DNA of 44,166 nucleotides from Nitrospira sp. (GCA_029194725.1 JARFXQ010000013.1:66611-110776); one strand, 5' to 3'; shown: positions 1-7,838, numbered from the stretch's first letter. A program made the numbers and translations. The notes: generated from the sequence alone by a model not told the origin.

Positions 1-452
1 GGAGACTCGGAGGAGAATTAGTTGAGCTGGCCGGCCTGCTCTGCTGGATGAATATCTCAGGCCCTCCGTTGAAAGGGCTCCTACGAGAATTTGATCTCAC
101 CGTCAACGAACTCATCGTCGTGCACGATGATCTGGACTTAGAGCCGGGCCGGCTGAGAATTAAGTTAGCCGGCGGGCATGGGGGACACAACGGGATCAAG
201 TCCATCATCGAAGCGCTCGGGACCCAGCAATTCATGAGATTGAAGATTGGGATCGGCCGCCCTGCTCCGGGCCAAGATTCCGCCGACTATGTCTTAGAAG
301 GGGTGACGAAGGATGAGATGGCTGTCCTTGAGCCATGCCTGGAGCGGGCAGTGGATGCCCTGGAATGTGTGATTCATCGTGGATCTGAAGTGGCCATGAA
401 TCAATTTAACGCTAGAGAGGGGGTTGCTAGCCAAGGAGAGGACAAGAACTAA
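1..452 (+). CDS. pth: Peptidyl-tRNA hydrolase, 5'-truncated by the window edge
   Basis: Pth recycles peptidyl-tRNA by cleaving the ester bond between peptide and tRNA. The reading frame is open from base 3 to the stop at 450-452, so the gene starts outside the window. Visible family features are the MN-SG motif (from base 48), the VVHDDLDL segment with the conserved Asp, the GGHGGHNGIKSI block and the FxRLKIGIGRP block. The residues just before MN-SG read LLCW, where Pth normally has a K-P-x-T-[YF] stretch. The ATG at 48 is this conserved internal Met, not the start. The stop overlaps the ychF start by one base (TAATG), and pth-ychF is a common bacterial pair, so they are probably co-transcribed. 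Confidence 0.93.
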   Translation, partial: RLGGELVELAGLLCWMNISGPPLKGLLREFDLTVNELIVVHDDLDLEPGRLRIKLAGGHGGHNGIKSIIEALGTQQFMRLKIGIGRPAPGQDSADYVLEGVTKDEMAVLEPCLERAVDALECVIHRGSEVAMNQFNAREGVASQGEDKN

Positions 453-1543
453 TGGGTCTCTGTTGTGGCATGATCGGCCTCCCGAACGTCGGCAAGACGA
501 CAGTCTTCAATGCGCTGACTGGTGACGGTGCTCTGGCGGCTAACTATCCGTTCGCAACCGTTGACCCGAACACAGGCATCGCCCTGGTGCCGGATCCCCG
601 CCTCATCAAATTGACGGAAATCTTTACCTCGAAAAAAACCACCTATAGCACGCTGGAAGTGCGAGACATCGCCGGGCTCGTCGAAGGGGCCAGCAAAGGG
701 GAAGGGCTCGGCAATCAATTTCTTGGCCACATCAGAGAAGTAGATGCTCTCCTTCACGTGGTCCGCTGTTTTCAGGGTACCGATGTTGTTCACGTTAGCG
801 GCGGGATCGATCCGCTCCGTGACATCGGCGTGATCGAAACCGAACTCATGTTGTCCGATCTGGAGACGCTTGATCGTCGGAAACAGAAGACGGAAAAAAA
901 AGTCCGGGCCGGTGACAAGAAAGCTGCGTTTGAGGTGGAGTTTCTCGCCAAGCTCATCGGATTGCTCGACAAAGGCGAATGGTTGGGAAACCGGGAATAC
1001 ACCCTGGAAGAACGGGTTATCCTCAATGAATGTCAACTACTAGCGGCGAAGCCGGTTTTGTTTGTCGCAAACGTGTCCGAAGGTAAAAACGCGGACGACA
1101 CCATGGTGCAGATGGTGCGCGGGTTTGCTGCGAAGCGTGGGGCCCGGGTCGTCACCATCTGCGGACAGCTGGAAGCCGAACTGTCGTCATTGCCTGAGAG
1201 CGAACGGGCGGACTTCCTGGGCGAAATGGGGCTGACCGAATCGGGGCTTGTCCGATTGACGAGCGAGGCCTATACCCTGCTTGACCTGATTACTTTCTTC
1301 ACCGCCGGCGAGATTGAATCTCGTGCCTGGCCGATTCCGAAGGGCACTAAGGCACCGCAAGCGGCTGGCAAGATTCACTCCGACATGGAACGGGGCTTCA
1401 TCCGCGCCGAAGTCTATCACTACGACGATCTGCTGACTTGCGGATCGGAAGCGAAGGTGAAGGAGAAGGGATTGTTCCGACTGGAAGGCAAAGACTACGT
1501 CATCAACGAAGCAGACATCGTGTACTTTAGGTTCAACGTTTAG
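452..1543 (+). CDS. ychF: Redox-regulated ATPase/GTPase YchF (OLA1 family)
   Basis: A 363-residue P-loop protein of usual YchF length. The G1 motif GLPNVGKTT is at residues 9-17 and the G3-type motif DIAGLV at 72-77. A coiled-coil insertion follows around residues 130-190, and a TGS-like YchF C-terminal domain ends in YFRFNV. Family members bind ATP rather than GTP, associate with ribosomes and modulate translation or oxidative-stress responses (established for the family). The start ATG overlaps the pth stop. A degenerate copy of the last codons of a ychF gene lies 3.4 kb downstream, at 4985-5058. Confidence 0.97.
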   Translation: MGLCCGMIGLPNVGKTTVFNALTGDGALAANYPFATVDPNTGIALVPDPRLIKLTEIFTSKKTTYSTLEVRDIAGLVEGASKGEGLGNQFLGHIREVDALLHVVRCFQGTDVVHVSGGIDPLRDIGVIETELMLSDLETLDRRKQKTEKKVRAGDKKAAFEVEFLAKLIGLLDKGEWLGNREYTLEERVILNECQLLAAKPVLFVANVSEGKNADDTMVQMVRGFAAKRGARVVTICGQLEAELSSLPESERADFLGEMGLTESGLVRLTSEAYTLLDLITFFTAGEIESRAWPIPKGTKAPQAAGKIHSDMERGFIRAEVYHYDDLLTCGSEAKVKEKGLFRLEGKDYVINEADIVYFRFNV

Positions 1544-1605
1544 CCACCCGCACAATTCTTTCGGCTAACTCTCCACCATTCACCACTCACTCATCTATCC
1601 AGACA

Positions 1606-1627
1606 ATACCGGGGAATTCCCCAGTAT
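1606..1627. promoter_or_regulatory. 22-bp near-perfect palindrome upstream of the TPR gene
   Basis: The core GGGGAATTCCCC (1611-1622) is a perfect 12-bp palindrome. It is extended by ATAC on the left and GTAT on the right, with one mismatched pair between. A short hairpin, CTTACG-ATAC-CGTAAG, follows at 1641-1656, and a T-rich stretch lies near 1667. It sits between ychF and the secreted TPR gene. It could be an operator for the TPR gene or part of the ychF transcription end. No T-run follows the large palindrome directly, so an operator is slightly preferred (inference). Confidence 0.4.
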
Positions 1628-1715
1628 CATCGTCGTCCGTCTTACGATACCGTAAGCATAGCCGTATTTTTTCTCTGAAGTAACATCTATGTGATCTAAT
1701 CTGGTTAGGTTCAAA

Positions 1716-2786
1716 ATGGCAGATGTATCGACCATCGTTCGGTTGTGGACGACTTCTTTCTTCTGCTTCGTAGGCCTCAGTGCTGGACTGAACTGGTGTT
1801 TCACGCCAGCGATGTCTTTTGCCGCCACGCCCTTCCAAGAAAACCATCCGGTGGTTTCCCCTCCAACGATCGATAGTGTGTGGGCAGCTGATACGAAGAG
1901 CGACAAGCTCACCGCCTACAGGCCGATGTCTTCCGGGGGAAGGGACGCATGCTTTTCGCTCGATGACCGAATGGAAGACCGGCTTGGGCCACTAGGGTTT
2001 GATCGCGACCGCACCTTGCCCTTCCCGTTGACGATGGTTTGCGTCGGGTTGTTGCCCGCAGTCGATGAAATTGGGTGGGCAGGGTACGAAGCACGAGGGG
2101 ACCATGCGAGATCCCTCGGGAATTGGCCTGAGGCTGAAAAAGCATACGCGAAGGCTGTTGAGTTATTGGATCGAACCAGCGACAAGGAAGTCAACCAAGA
2201 CCTGGCGGCTCTCCTCAATAAATTGGGCGCGGCTCGGTTCAAACAAAACGACTTCGTCGGCGCCGAGACGGTCTTTCTCCGGGCACTGACAATCTACACG
2301 CTTACGCACGGATCCGAGGATCTTCATGTGGCCGATACGCTGGATCTGGTCGCAAGCGCATTATTCGAACAGCAGCAAAGCCATGCATTAGCCGGTCCAT
2401 TGTTCTACCGCGCATGGGTGATTCGAGAGCGGACGTTGAGGCCCGACCATCCTGCCATCGCGGACAGTCTCCATCACTTGGCGGTCAGTTTATATTCCGA
2501 CGATGTATCACTCGCGATTCCCTTGTTTCTCCGTTCGAAGGCGATCCGAGAAAAGGTCTTCGGCCACGACCATCCGTTGGTGGCGAATTCGCTCGACGCG
2601 ATGGCCCGGCTGTATGAAACGCATCACCGCAGAGATCTTGCGATCCCGCTTTATCAAGAAGAGTTGAAGATCCAGGAAAAGATATTCGGACCAAACGCCT
2701 CCGAGACGCTGCCGGTCCGTTCCAGTTTGGAGATGGCTCATGGAGGGAAGGACCCTCTCCACAAAGCTATGAACGGCCGAGAGTGA
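1716..2786 (+). CDS. Secreted tetratricopeptide-repeat protein (kinesin-light-chain-like TPRs)
   Basis: A 356-residue protein. A hydrophobic N-terminal segment (about residues 8-35, ending near SFAATP) looks like a signal peptide, so a periplasmic or outer-membrane location is inferred. From about residue 125, 42-residue TPR_10/TPR_12-type units appear (A-x-A-Y-A-K-A-V-E-L; A-L-T-I-Y-x-x-x-x-G; A-W-V-I-R-E-R-T; S-K-A-I-R-E-K-V-F-G-x-D-H-P). Repeats of this kind scaffold protein interactions. No catalytic domain is visible. The start has only a weak Shine-Dalgarno (TTAGGT). No partner is evident from the neighbours, so a specific role cannot be assigned. Confidence 0.8.
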   Translation: MADVSTIVRLWTTSFFCFVGLSAGLNWCFTPAMSFAATPFQENHPVVSPPTIDSVWAADTKSDKLTAYRPMSSGGRDACFSLDDRMEDRLGPLGFDRDRTLPFPLTMVCVGLLPAVDEIGWAGYEARGDHARSLGNWPEAEKAYAKAVELLDRTSDKEVNQDLAALLNKLGAARFKQNDFVGAETVFLRALTIYTLTHGSEDLHVADTLDLVASALFEQQQSHALAGPLFYRAWVIRERTLRPDHPAIADSLHHLAVSLYSDDVSLAIPLFLRSKAIREKVFGHDHPLVANSLDAMARLYETHHRRDLAIPLYQEELKIQEKIFGPNASETLPVRSSLEMAHGGKDPLHKAMNGRE

Positions 2787-3362
2787 GAGCTCGGAAGAAG
2801 GCTCGTACTCGCTTGATACACCGGGCCGTCGGTTGGAACAACAACCGTTCCGTCATCTGTCTGAGCAACTTGAACTTTCTGAGTGAACGAGACCGCCTGT
2901 ATAGCCACAGTATCAGTCCTGCGTCGATGATCCGCCCAGTGAAAACATTGCGCGGATGATGCTCGATAACATTTCGTAGGCTGCCTTCGCCGTTGCACCA
3001 TTACTGAGCCGAACGCTAAATAATGCGCACCTTGATCGCGGAAATGGGCACAACAAAGCATTTGTGCGATCTTATTGGCGGCACATTAGAATAGGTCTGG
3101 AGTCATGAGAAACCCACCGGCCTCGCACGCTGCCGCTGCAGAAGGGCAAGCGCCTAGTCGACCGCATCATCGCACAGTTCACGGCCTTGGGCCGTTTCCT
3201 GCCTCCCTCACTCTAGGTTAATCACGATGAGCTGCTAGCGTGGCTTCGCCCATCAAAGGGGCGCGGCGGACAAGTACTGACTTGACCGGCGCCTTCAAGA
3301 TGAGCGATTCTCTTGCCTCGCTTTCTCGTCGTCACTCTTAGGCTGTTACTTAGGTGGAACCA
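2787..3362. other. Intergenic stretch without a convincing gene
   Basis: No frame with recognisable protein family features was found. A small hairpin, ACGGCC-TTG-GGCCGT, lies at 3181-3195. It is followed by a short TTT and might end transcription from upstream. A Shine-Dalgarno-like AGGTGG (3352-3357) belongs to the next gene. Short open frames here, including one starting at 3105 and a minus-strand frame at 2738-3061, lack family motifs. The stretch could hold decayed coding sequence. Confidence 0.5.
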
Positions 3363-4106
3363 ATGTTCGACTCGCTCGCGAGTACGTTTGCGCTGGAAGG
3401 GATCGCCATCTATTGGGGAATTGGCCTGCTCTTCTTCGCGGCAGAATATTGGTGGCCCACACGTCCGATCCCATATTTCCAGGTGTTCCTGTCGGATGTG
3501 ACAGCCCTCACCACCTATCAGATCTTCTTCGACTTTGCCGCACAGGTAACGAACCAAATCCCATTTCCTCACTACTCCTATTGGCGTTGGCAGGCGCTTC
3601 CATTTGGTTTCAAGCTGCTGGTGTTCCTGTTCGTCCTCGACGGAATCGCCTACTGGATGCATCGGTTTTGGCATACCTCGTCGGGCTGGCCGATCCATCG
3701 CTGGCACCATTCGCCAACGGAATTGTACTGGCTGGCCGGTATCCGAGCGAGCTTTCCCCAAATCGTCCTCGCTAATATTCCTTATCTGCTGGCGTTCCCA
3801 CTCCTCAAACCGGTTCCCGCAGCATTTTTCCCGATCTATGGGTATATGTTGGTCCTCACCAACAACTGGATGCACATGAACGTAACCTGGCAATCGAGAA
3901 AACTGGAGTGGCTCTTCGTCACGCCTCGCTACCATCGCGTACACCACCTGAGAGAGATCGGAAGGACGGGGGCGAACTTCGGGGTTCTGTTTACTGTGTG
4001 GGATCGACTGTTCGGAACCTATGTTAATCCCGAGCAGGTAGATTTGACCGGGCCTTACGGGATTTCAGAGACAGTCCACCCCGTCCGCATGGCAGTCGGG
4101 GTCTAA
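3363..4106 (+). CDS. Sterol desaturase / fatty acid hydroxylase superfamily membrane protein (paralogue 1)
   Basis: About 247 residues with several transmembrane segments and the diiron histidine clusters of the FA_hydroxylase family: HRFWH, HRWHH and HRVHH, plus WMHMN. Such enzymes use O2 and a membrane di-iron centre to hydroxylate or desaturate lipids; the substrate here is unknown. ATG 3363 is chosen because AGGTGG lies 5 nt upstream; a GTG at 3354 in the same frame is less well placed. A clear paralogue lies at 30771-31547 and shares NVTW, LEW, VTPRYH and WDRLFGTYV stretches. Confidence 0.88.
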   Translation: MFDSLASTFALEGIAIYWGIGLLFFAAEYWWPTRPIPYFQVFLSDVTALTTYQIFFDFAAQVTNQIPFPHYSYWRWQALPFGFKLLVFLFVLDGIAYWMHRFWHTSSGWPIHRWHHSPTELYWLAGIRASFPQIVLANIPYLLAFPLLKPVPAAFFPIYGYMLVLTNNWMHMNVTWQSRKLEWLFVTPRYHRVHHLREIGRTGANFGVLFTVWDRLFGTYVNPEQVDLTGPYGISETVHPVRMAVGV

Positions 4107-4272
4107 GGGCAGCAGCGAGCGTTAATCAGTTTTTTGATCAGAGAGCATCCAGACCCTCTGTTTCCAACGTCTAGGAGCGTCTAGAACGATCCTCGTATTA
4201 TTTCCATCAACTTGTCTTGCTATCATCCATTCTTCGTCGTACCATTTTGCTAGTTAGCGTTTGGGGTGCAGC

Positions 4273-4593
4273 GTGATCGACTCCCTTCACCTCCTTTTGA
4301 CGGAATTGCGAACAGGCCTGACAGCTATTTATGGCATCCGTTTGAGAGGAGTGTATTTGTTTGGGTCTCACGCGCGAAATGAAGCTGATGCTGAATCGGA
4401 TGTCGATGTGCTCGTGGTCCTTGATCAGATTAAGCAATACGGGCGTGAGGTGTCCGTGACGGGGCCACTCATCTCCCAGCTCTCGCTGCAATTTGGAGTG
4501 AGCATCAGCCGCGTGTTTGTTTCCCAACAGGACTGGACTGACCGTCACACACCATTTCTTGCCAATGTTCGAGAAGAAGCGATTCCTGCATGA
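4273..4593 (+). CDS. mntA: MNT-type nucleotidyltransferase antitoxin of an MNT-HEPN pair
   Basis: About 106 residues. It has the minimal nucleotidyltransferase signature: GS at residues 31-32, ten residues, then D-V-D (D43, D45), in context LFGSHARNEADAESDVDV. In MntA/HepT-type systems the MNT protein neutralises the HEPN RNase by AMPylating it (established for characterised members). GTG 4273 is favoured because GGGGTG lies about 6 nt upstream; a TTG at 4261 in the same frame is possible. The stop overlaps the HEPN start (ATGA), indicating translational coupling. Confidence 0.87.
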   Translation: MIDSLHLLLTELRTGLTAIYGIRLRGVYLFGSHARNEADAESDVDVLVVLDQIKQYGREVSVTGPLISQLSLQFGVSISRVFVSQQDWTDRHTPFLANVREEAIPA

Positions 4594-4970
4594 GCGATCC
4601 CGCTAGGGCGTTGCTCAATAAAGCCGATCGAGCCATCCATGCCGCTGAGGTACTCCACAAGGACGGGGAGGCCGATTTCGCCGTGGGTCGGGCGTACTAT
4701 GCGATGTTGTATGTCGCTGAAGCCTTGCTGGTTTCGAAGGGGTTGCGCTTTCGAAAGCATGGAAGTGTCCATGCCGCCTTCGGTGAGCATTTTGCTAAAG
4801 CACAAGTGCTCGATCCGAAGTTCCATCGATGGCTACTGGATGCCTACGATCAACGGATACTCGGCGATTACGGAGTCGAAGTCTCTTTGACGGATGAAGA
4901 TGCTGCAAGGGTGATTCAACAGGCACGCGAGTTTCTTCAAGCCGCCCGAGCCCATCTATCTGCGGAGTGA
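4590..4970 (+). CDS. hepT: HEPN-domain toxin RNase of an MNT-HEPN pair
   Basis: 126 residues, the usual size for a stand-alone HEPN protein, and predicted all-helical. An Rx5H motif is seen as R55-KHGSV-H61, the catalytic RNase signature of many HEPN toxins. The DY in RILGDYGVE resembles the conserved tyrosine region modified by MNT partners. The upstream RAYYAMLYVAEALL helix is typical of PF05168-like HEPN. It directly follows and overlaps the MNT gene, forming a two-gene toxin-antitoxin operon. It is the first element of the defence/TA cluster reaching to 9148. Confidence 0.87.
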   Translation: MSDPARALLNKADRAIHAAEVLHKDGEADFAVGRAYYAMLYVAEALLVSKGLRFRKHGSVHAAFGEHFAKAQVLDPKFHRWLLDAYDQRILGDYGVEVSLTDEDAARVIQQAREFLQAARAHLSAE

Positions 4971-4984
4971 TGGTCGAAATAGAA

Positions 4985-5058
4985 AGACTGTTCTGCCTAG
5001 AAGTCGGGGCTACGTCATTAAAGAAGCGGCCATGGTGTATTTTATGTTTAACGTGTAG
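4985..5058 (+). pseudogene. Remnant of the 3' end of a ychF gene
   Basis: Bases 5011-5058 translate to YVIKEAAMVYFMFNV followed by TAG. The intact ychF in this window ends YVINEADIVYFRFNV followed by TAG: 11 of 15 residues match, and about 38 of 48 bases. Just upstream, in another frame, 4988-5008 reads LFCLEVG, matching LFRLEGK of YchF, so a one-base deletion separates the two parts. No start or upstream ychF sequence is present; the HEPN gene lies immediately upstream. It looks like a relic of a rearrangement that brought in or flanked the MNT-HEPN module. Confidence 0.75.
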
Positions 5059-5327
5059 TTCACTTCTGTGGGGCCTATCGCCGATAACAGCAATCGCCAA
5101 CCAATAGATATGTTTCACGACGACAGAACGGACCAGTTGTCGTCAGACAATCATCCCCGGCCCCGTTGACGAGGACAACCGGGATGCGCCAGAGTCACGC
5201 GACTGGCACGGTGAGGAGGAGACGTCGTCTGAGACCTCGCCCCGTTTGCAGAATACGGAGGGCACGATGGACTGTGCCCTCTTGACCGGAGCCTTCGAGA
5301 TGGGCGACCGTTTTATTCCGATACGGA
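5059..5327. other. Intergenic stretch with a hairpin
   Basis: No gene is recognised. An 8-bp perfect stem, GAGGGCAC at 5258-5265 and GTGCCCTC at 5274-5281, lies 47 nt beyond the end of the minus-strand Abi-like pseudogene. It could mark that transcript's 3' end, but it lacks a T-run on either strand. Confidence 0.4.
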
Positions 5328-6228
5328 TTATACCTCAGGAGCTGCTGATTGCTTTCTTAGATATTGATCTAGGACGAATTGATTCAAAGAGCCAGCGAGA
5401 TGAATCGCTAAGACAGCGTAATGACGAGGCACATCTAGGACAGCATTCCCTTGCCCGTGTCCCGCCAGTTCATTACGAAGTGTTGTCAGCGATCCAAGCA
5501 CCGCCTTCCCGACGGCCTTTCTGGGAGCTTCTGGAATGTCGTCCATAAACCCCTTCTCCCGGAACAATTGGAGTAGCCCCATGACATCACCACTAGGCTG
5601 ATTGAGCACGGTCTTTAGCGTGCTCTCGAAGCTCTTGAATGCCTTCAAGATTACGTCTTTAGTCTTTCCGTCCACAACATCTTCACGAGCCTCTCGAAAC
5701 TCATCATGAGCACCTTCAAACCCTTTTTCCTTCAAAATATCTTCACCTTTCTGAATGATTTCGGCTTGAAAAAAATCAGCGTCGATCTGAAAGAACCGTC
5801 CATCCAGAAAGGCGCCAGGGGCATTCAAAGTCTATCATAGCTTCGCTAACTTCTACTTGGAAATTTGCTGCCCGAATCTTGCCATAACCATGTTCGCCGA
5901 GTGTGGATAGCTCCTCGGTAAACTGTTCAATTACTTCAAGTGCGCATGAGGGATACCCCTTCATAAAATACCCTTCAAGTCCTACCGCATCTTCCGCAGC
6001 ACGTGATTTAAGCTCTGAAAACCCGAGAAGCCGTCTCAGCTTAATCTCGGTTTGCTCTGTAACGCTGGTTTGTGAGCACCAATTGTCTGACGGGTCTGGC
6101 TGGTACCGATATGATTCATTGTACTTTTGAACCGTCTGCCATAGGCGCTGTCGCAAACGGTCTTTCATCGTGACCCGGATATGCTGTTCGACGAGCGCCT
6201 TCCCGTGACGGATTGAGAAAGGTTGCAT
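5328..6228 (-). pseudogene. Frameshifted STM4504/AbiJ-like HEPN protein
   Basis: Two overlapping minus-strand frames together form one protein of about 300 residues. The N-terminal part starts at ATG 6228 (strong GAGGAGAGG just upstream) and runs MQPFSIRHGKALVEQ onward. The C-terminal part contains the conserved block ESTLKTVL and RNELAGHG, an Rx5H HEPN-type motif. I recognise this layout as the STM4504/CBY_0614 family of abortive-infection-like proteins, from memory. The frames differ by one base. Removing one base from the GGGG run at 5818-5821 (plus strand) would join FECPGAFLDG and restore a single reading frame. It could be inactivation, phase variation or a sequencing error. Confidence 0.72.
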
Positions 6229-6487
6229 GGTCCTCTCCTCTATCAATCATAATCCTGAAAGAGCGATTTCCCAAAGTTCCGAGTATGCAGAAAATGAAGG
6301 GATGCCCAAGCGGGTTTTGAGCTAAAGCGCTCCTAATATTTACTCCATCATGTCCGAAATATGGAAAAACACAGAAGGATCAGATCTCGTATTGTGTGTC
6401 ACGGCTCTTCCTGACTGTACGATGCAACAGGCCCTCGAATAGTGCAAGCCCATAGCGTGTCCGATGCGAGCTTGCGATATTCAAGGA
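6229..6487. other. Intergenic stretch, no gene recognised
   Basis: This separates the Abi-like gene start from the ParE-like remnant. It includes the GAGGAGAGG ribosome-binding site of the Abi-like gene (6232-6240). No other protein or RNA feature is convincing. It may hold the decayed 5' part of the plus-strand ParE-like remnant, because frames upstream of 6488 are interrupted by stops. Confidence 0.4.
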
Positions 6488-6577
6488 CATTCGTTGTTCG
6501 CGACTTTGGAGCATCAGTCTGAACGTGGACGTATTGTCATTCCTCCCAGATCCCCTGTCAATTCGCCCACTCCGTGA
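6488..6577 (+). pseudogene. Possible remnant of a RelE/ParE-type toxin
   Basis: One plus-strand frame reads HSLFATLEHQSERGRIVIPP and ends at a TGA at 6575-6577. The SL-ATL-x-x-x-x-x-RGRIV pattern matches the conserved mid-region of RelE/ParE toxins. The intact minus-strand gene next door has DSLATLSKRGRIVPE. No start codon or N-terminal half is present in frame. The match is short, so chance similarity is possible. If real, it is the relic of a second ParE-type module in opposite orientation. Confidence 0.35.
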
Positions 6578-6625
6578 TGGAGGCGGTCATCGGTGCGGTT
6601 TGTCTGGATAGAAAGAACTGCTTGC

Positions 6626-6934
6626 TCAATCCACCTCATCTGGCTTGAAGTCTCTGGCTCCGTGAATGAAGCCGAGCACATACACGGCATGGTCTTGAAT
6701 CTCGTAGAGTAAACGGTAGTGTTTGATGAAAAGCTCACGTACAAGCGGGTTCTGGTATTCAGGAACAATGCGCCCACGCTTTGAGAGTGTGGCAAGCGAG
6801 TCGGCGGTATTCAGGACTTCTTCAAGAAAGGCCAGTGCGGAGAGGGGAGCGTCTTTGGCGATGTAGGTGACGATGTCATCGAGTTCGTTTCGAGCGCTTG
6901 TTGTCCAGATTACTTCACGCCGTTCTTCAGCCAC
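6626..6934 (-). CDS. RelE/ParE-family toxin
   Basis: 102 residues, typical of the family. It has an N-terminal WTTSARNELDDIVTYI helix pair, the central RGRIVPE strand-turn, and a C-terminal RLLYEI...VYVLGFIHGARDF segment. Family members either block gyrase (ParE) or cleave mRNA at the ribosome (RelE); the sequence does not settle which. It overlaps the upstream antitoxin gene by 25 bases (6910-6934), the usual arrangement for co-translated pairs. Confidence 0.88.
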   Translation of the reverse strand: MAEERREVIWTTSARNELDDIVTYIAKDAPLSALAFLEEVLNTADSLATLSKRGRIVPEYQNPLVRELFIKHYRLLYEIQDHAVYVLGFIHGARDFKPDEVD

Positions 6935-7107
6935 TTTGCCCGTAACTCTTGCTGGACCTGTTCGTGGCTGATGGTTTTGCCTTGTGCGACTTCCGCTCTG
7001 CCTCGCTCGATCGTTTGCAGGACATAGAGATGGTACTGGATGTCGTCAAGCGAGCAGTCGTCAGGCAGCTTTCGCACAAGGTCTAGAACGGCTTCTTTCG
7101 TGCTCAT
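6910..7107 (-). CDS. Antitoxin partner of the RelE/ParE toxin
   Basis: 65 residues. The N-terminal stretch resembles small addiction-module antitoxins that pair with ParE-type toxins: VRKLPDDCSLDDIQYHLYVL, followed by IERGRAEVAQGKTISHEQV. The ERGRAEVAQGKTxSHEEV pattern is common in the antitoxin half of such pairs (recalled, not searched). It probably masks the toxin through its C-terminal part and represses the operon. A sigma70-like promoter precedes it at 7131-7159, and a GGCGCGCC palindrome sits at 7111-7118, just before the ATG. Confidence 0.8.
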   Translation of the reverse strand: MSTKEAVLDLVRKLPDDCSLDDIQYHLYVLQTIERGRAEVAQGKTISHEQVQQELRAKWLKNGVK

Positions 7108-7130
7108 TCGGGCGCGCCTTAATGGAAGAA

Positions 7131-7159
7131 ATTGTATGTCAGGTCACCGATGAAAGCAA
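7131..7159 (-). promoter_or_regulatory. Predicted promoter of the ParE-type TA operon
   Basis: On the minus strand TTGCTT (7159-7154) is followed by 17 nt and TACAAT (7136-7131), both close to sigma70 consensus. Transcription would begin near 7124, about 17 nt before the antitoxin ATG at 7107. The GGCGCGCC palindrome at 7111-7118 falls within the short leader and could be an operator for autoregulation (inference). Confidence 0.6.
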
Positions 7160-7257
7160 TCGCACCATATCTTCTGAGTGCACGATAAATCCCGTGCGGT
7201 GTGGCAACTCTGTCCTTCCTCAACGACGGGAAAATGCCCTCGCGGCTGGGAGTGAGG

Positions 7258-7599
7258 CTAAAGCAGCGTCTGGAGCTTGCTCAAGGTTTCCATGACGACG
7301 TTGAGGGAGGCTGTCCCTTTTTTGACGGCTTTTCGTGCTTTCCAATCGAGGCTCTTGACTTGATCCGCCAGCGCGACGCTTGTTTGCTGAGGATCATCGC
7401 TTATGACGACCTCGAAGGGGTAGCCCTTTTTCTGGCTGGTCATGGGACAGCAGAGCATCAGCCCACTAGCACGATTATAGCTGGCTGGTGAAAGGACGAT
7501 CGCAGGACGATGCCCGGCCTGTTCATGGCCGGATTGGGGGTTGAATTGCAGCCACACGATATCCCCTCGATCTGGAACATAGGCGGGTTTCTTTATCAC
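7258..7599 (-). CDS. mazF: MazF/PemK-family mRNA endoribonuclease toxin
   Basis: 113 residues. The family blocks are clear: PDRGDIVWLQFNPQSGHEQ at the N-terminus, GHRPAIVLSPASYN, then CCPMTSQKKGYPFEV and VALADQVKSLDWKAR. In the family the loop containing G-H-E-Q binds RNA, and the conserved Arg and Thr/Ser take part in sequence-specific cleavage. Its start overlaps the end of mazE by four bases (ATGA), so the two are translationally coupled. Confidence 0.94.
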   Translation of the reverse strand: MIKKPAYVPDRGDIVWLQFNPQSGHEQAGHRPAIVLSPASYNRASGLMLCCPMTSQKKGYPFEVVISDDPQQTSVALADQVKSLDWKARKAVKKGTASLNVVMETLSKLQTLL

Positions 7600-7838
7600 C
7601 AGATCTCGCGGCCGATCGGGATGCCTGTATCAATTTCGCTGTGCACGTTCTTCGGGGTGATCCGTTTGACGAGGTCGTCGAGGCGATAGACTCGCCGAAG
7701 TTGAGGTTTCAACACGACGTTGCCGTCCTGCACCTCGATCTCCAAATCGTCCTGTGCTTTGAGCCCAACCTGCATGGCGACACTTTTCGGGACTCGGATC
7801 GCCAGACTGTTTCCCCACTTCTGTGCCGTGGTTTTCAT
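7596..7838 (-). CDS. mazE: MazE-type AbrB/SpoVT antitoxin
   Basis: 80 residues with an N-terminal swapped-hairpin AbrB DNA-binding domain: QKWGNSLAIRVPKSVA, GLKAQDDLEIEV, VVLKP. The acidic C-terminal tail (about 50-80) would wrap the MazF dimer. The start has a strong Shine-Dalgarno (AGGAGGG, about 6 nt upstream). The preceding promoter carries two direct repeats at 7852-7872, a likely site for autorepression by MazE or MazEF. Confidence 0.92.
   Translation of the reverse strand: MKTTAQKWGNSLAIRVPKSVAMQVGLKAQDDLEIEVQDGNVVLKPQLRRVYRLDDLVKRITPKNVHSEIDTGIPIGREIW

Noticed and set aside
2738..3061. Minus-strand frame of 107 codons in the gap after the TPR gene
   Set aside because: No family similarity seen, no Shine-Dalgarno, and it overlaps the TPR 3' end.
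3105..3224. Small plus-strand frame beginning MRNPPASHAAAA
   Set aside because: Short, low-complexity and without any supporting motif, though a GGAG lies just before its ATG.
5258..5281. Perfect 8-bp stem as a terminator for the Abi-like gene
   Set aside because: No T-run on either strand, so not called as a terminator; noted under the intergenic entry only.
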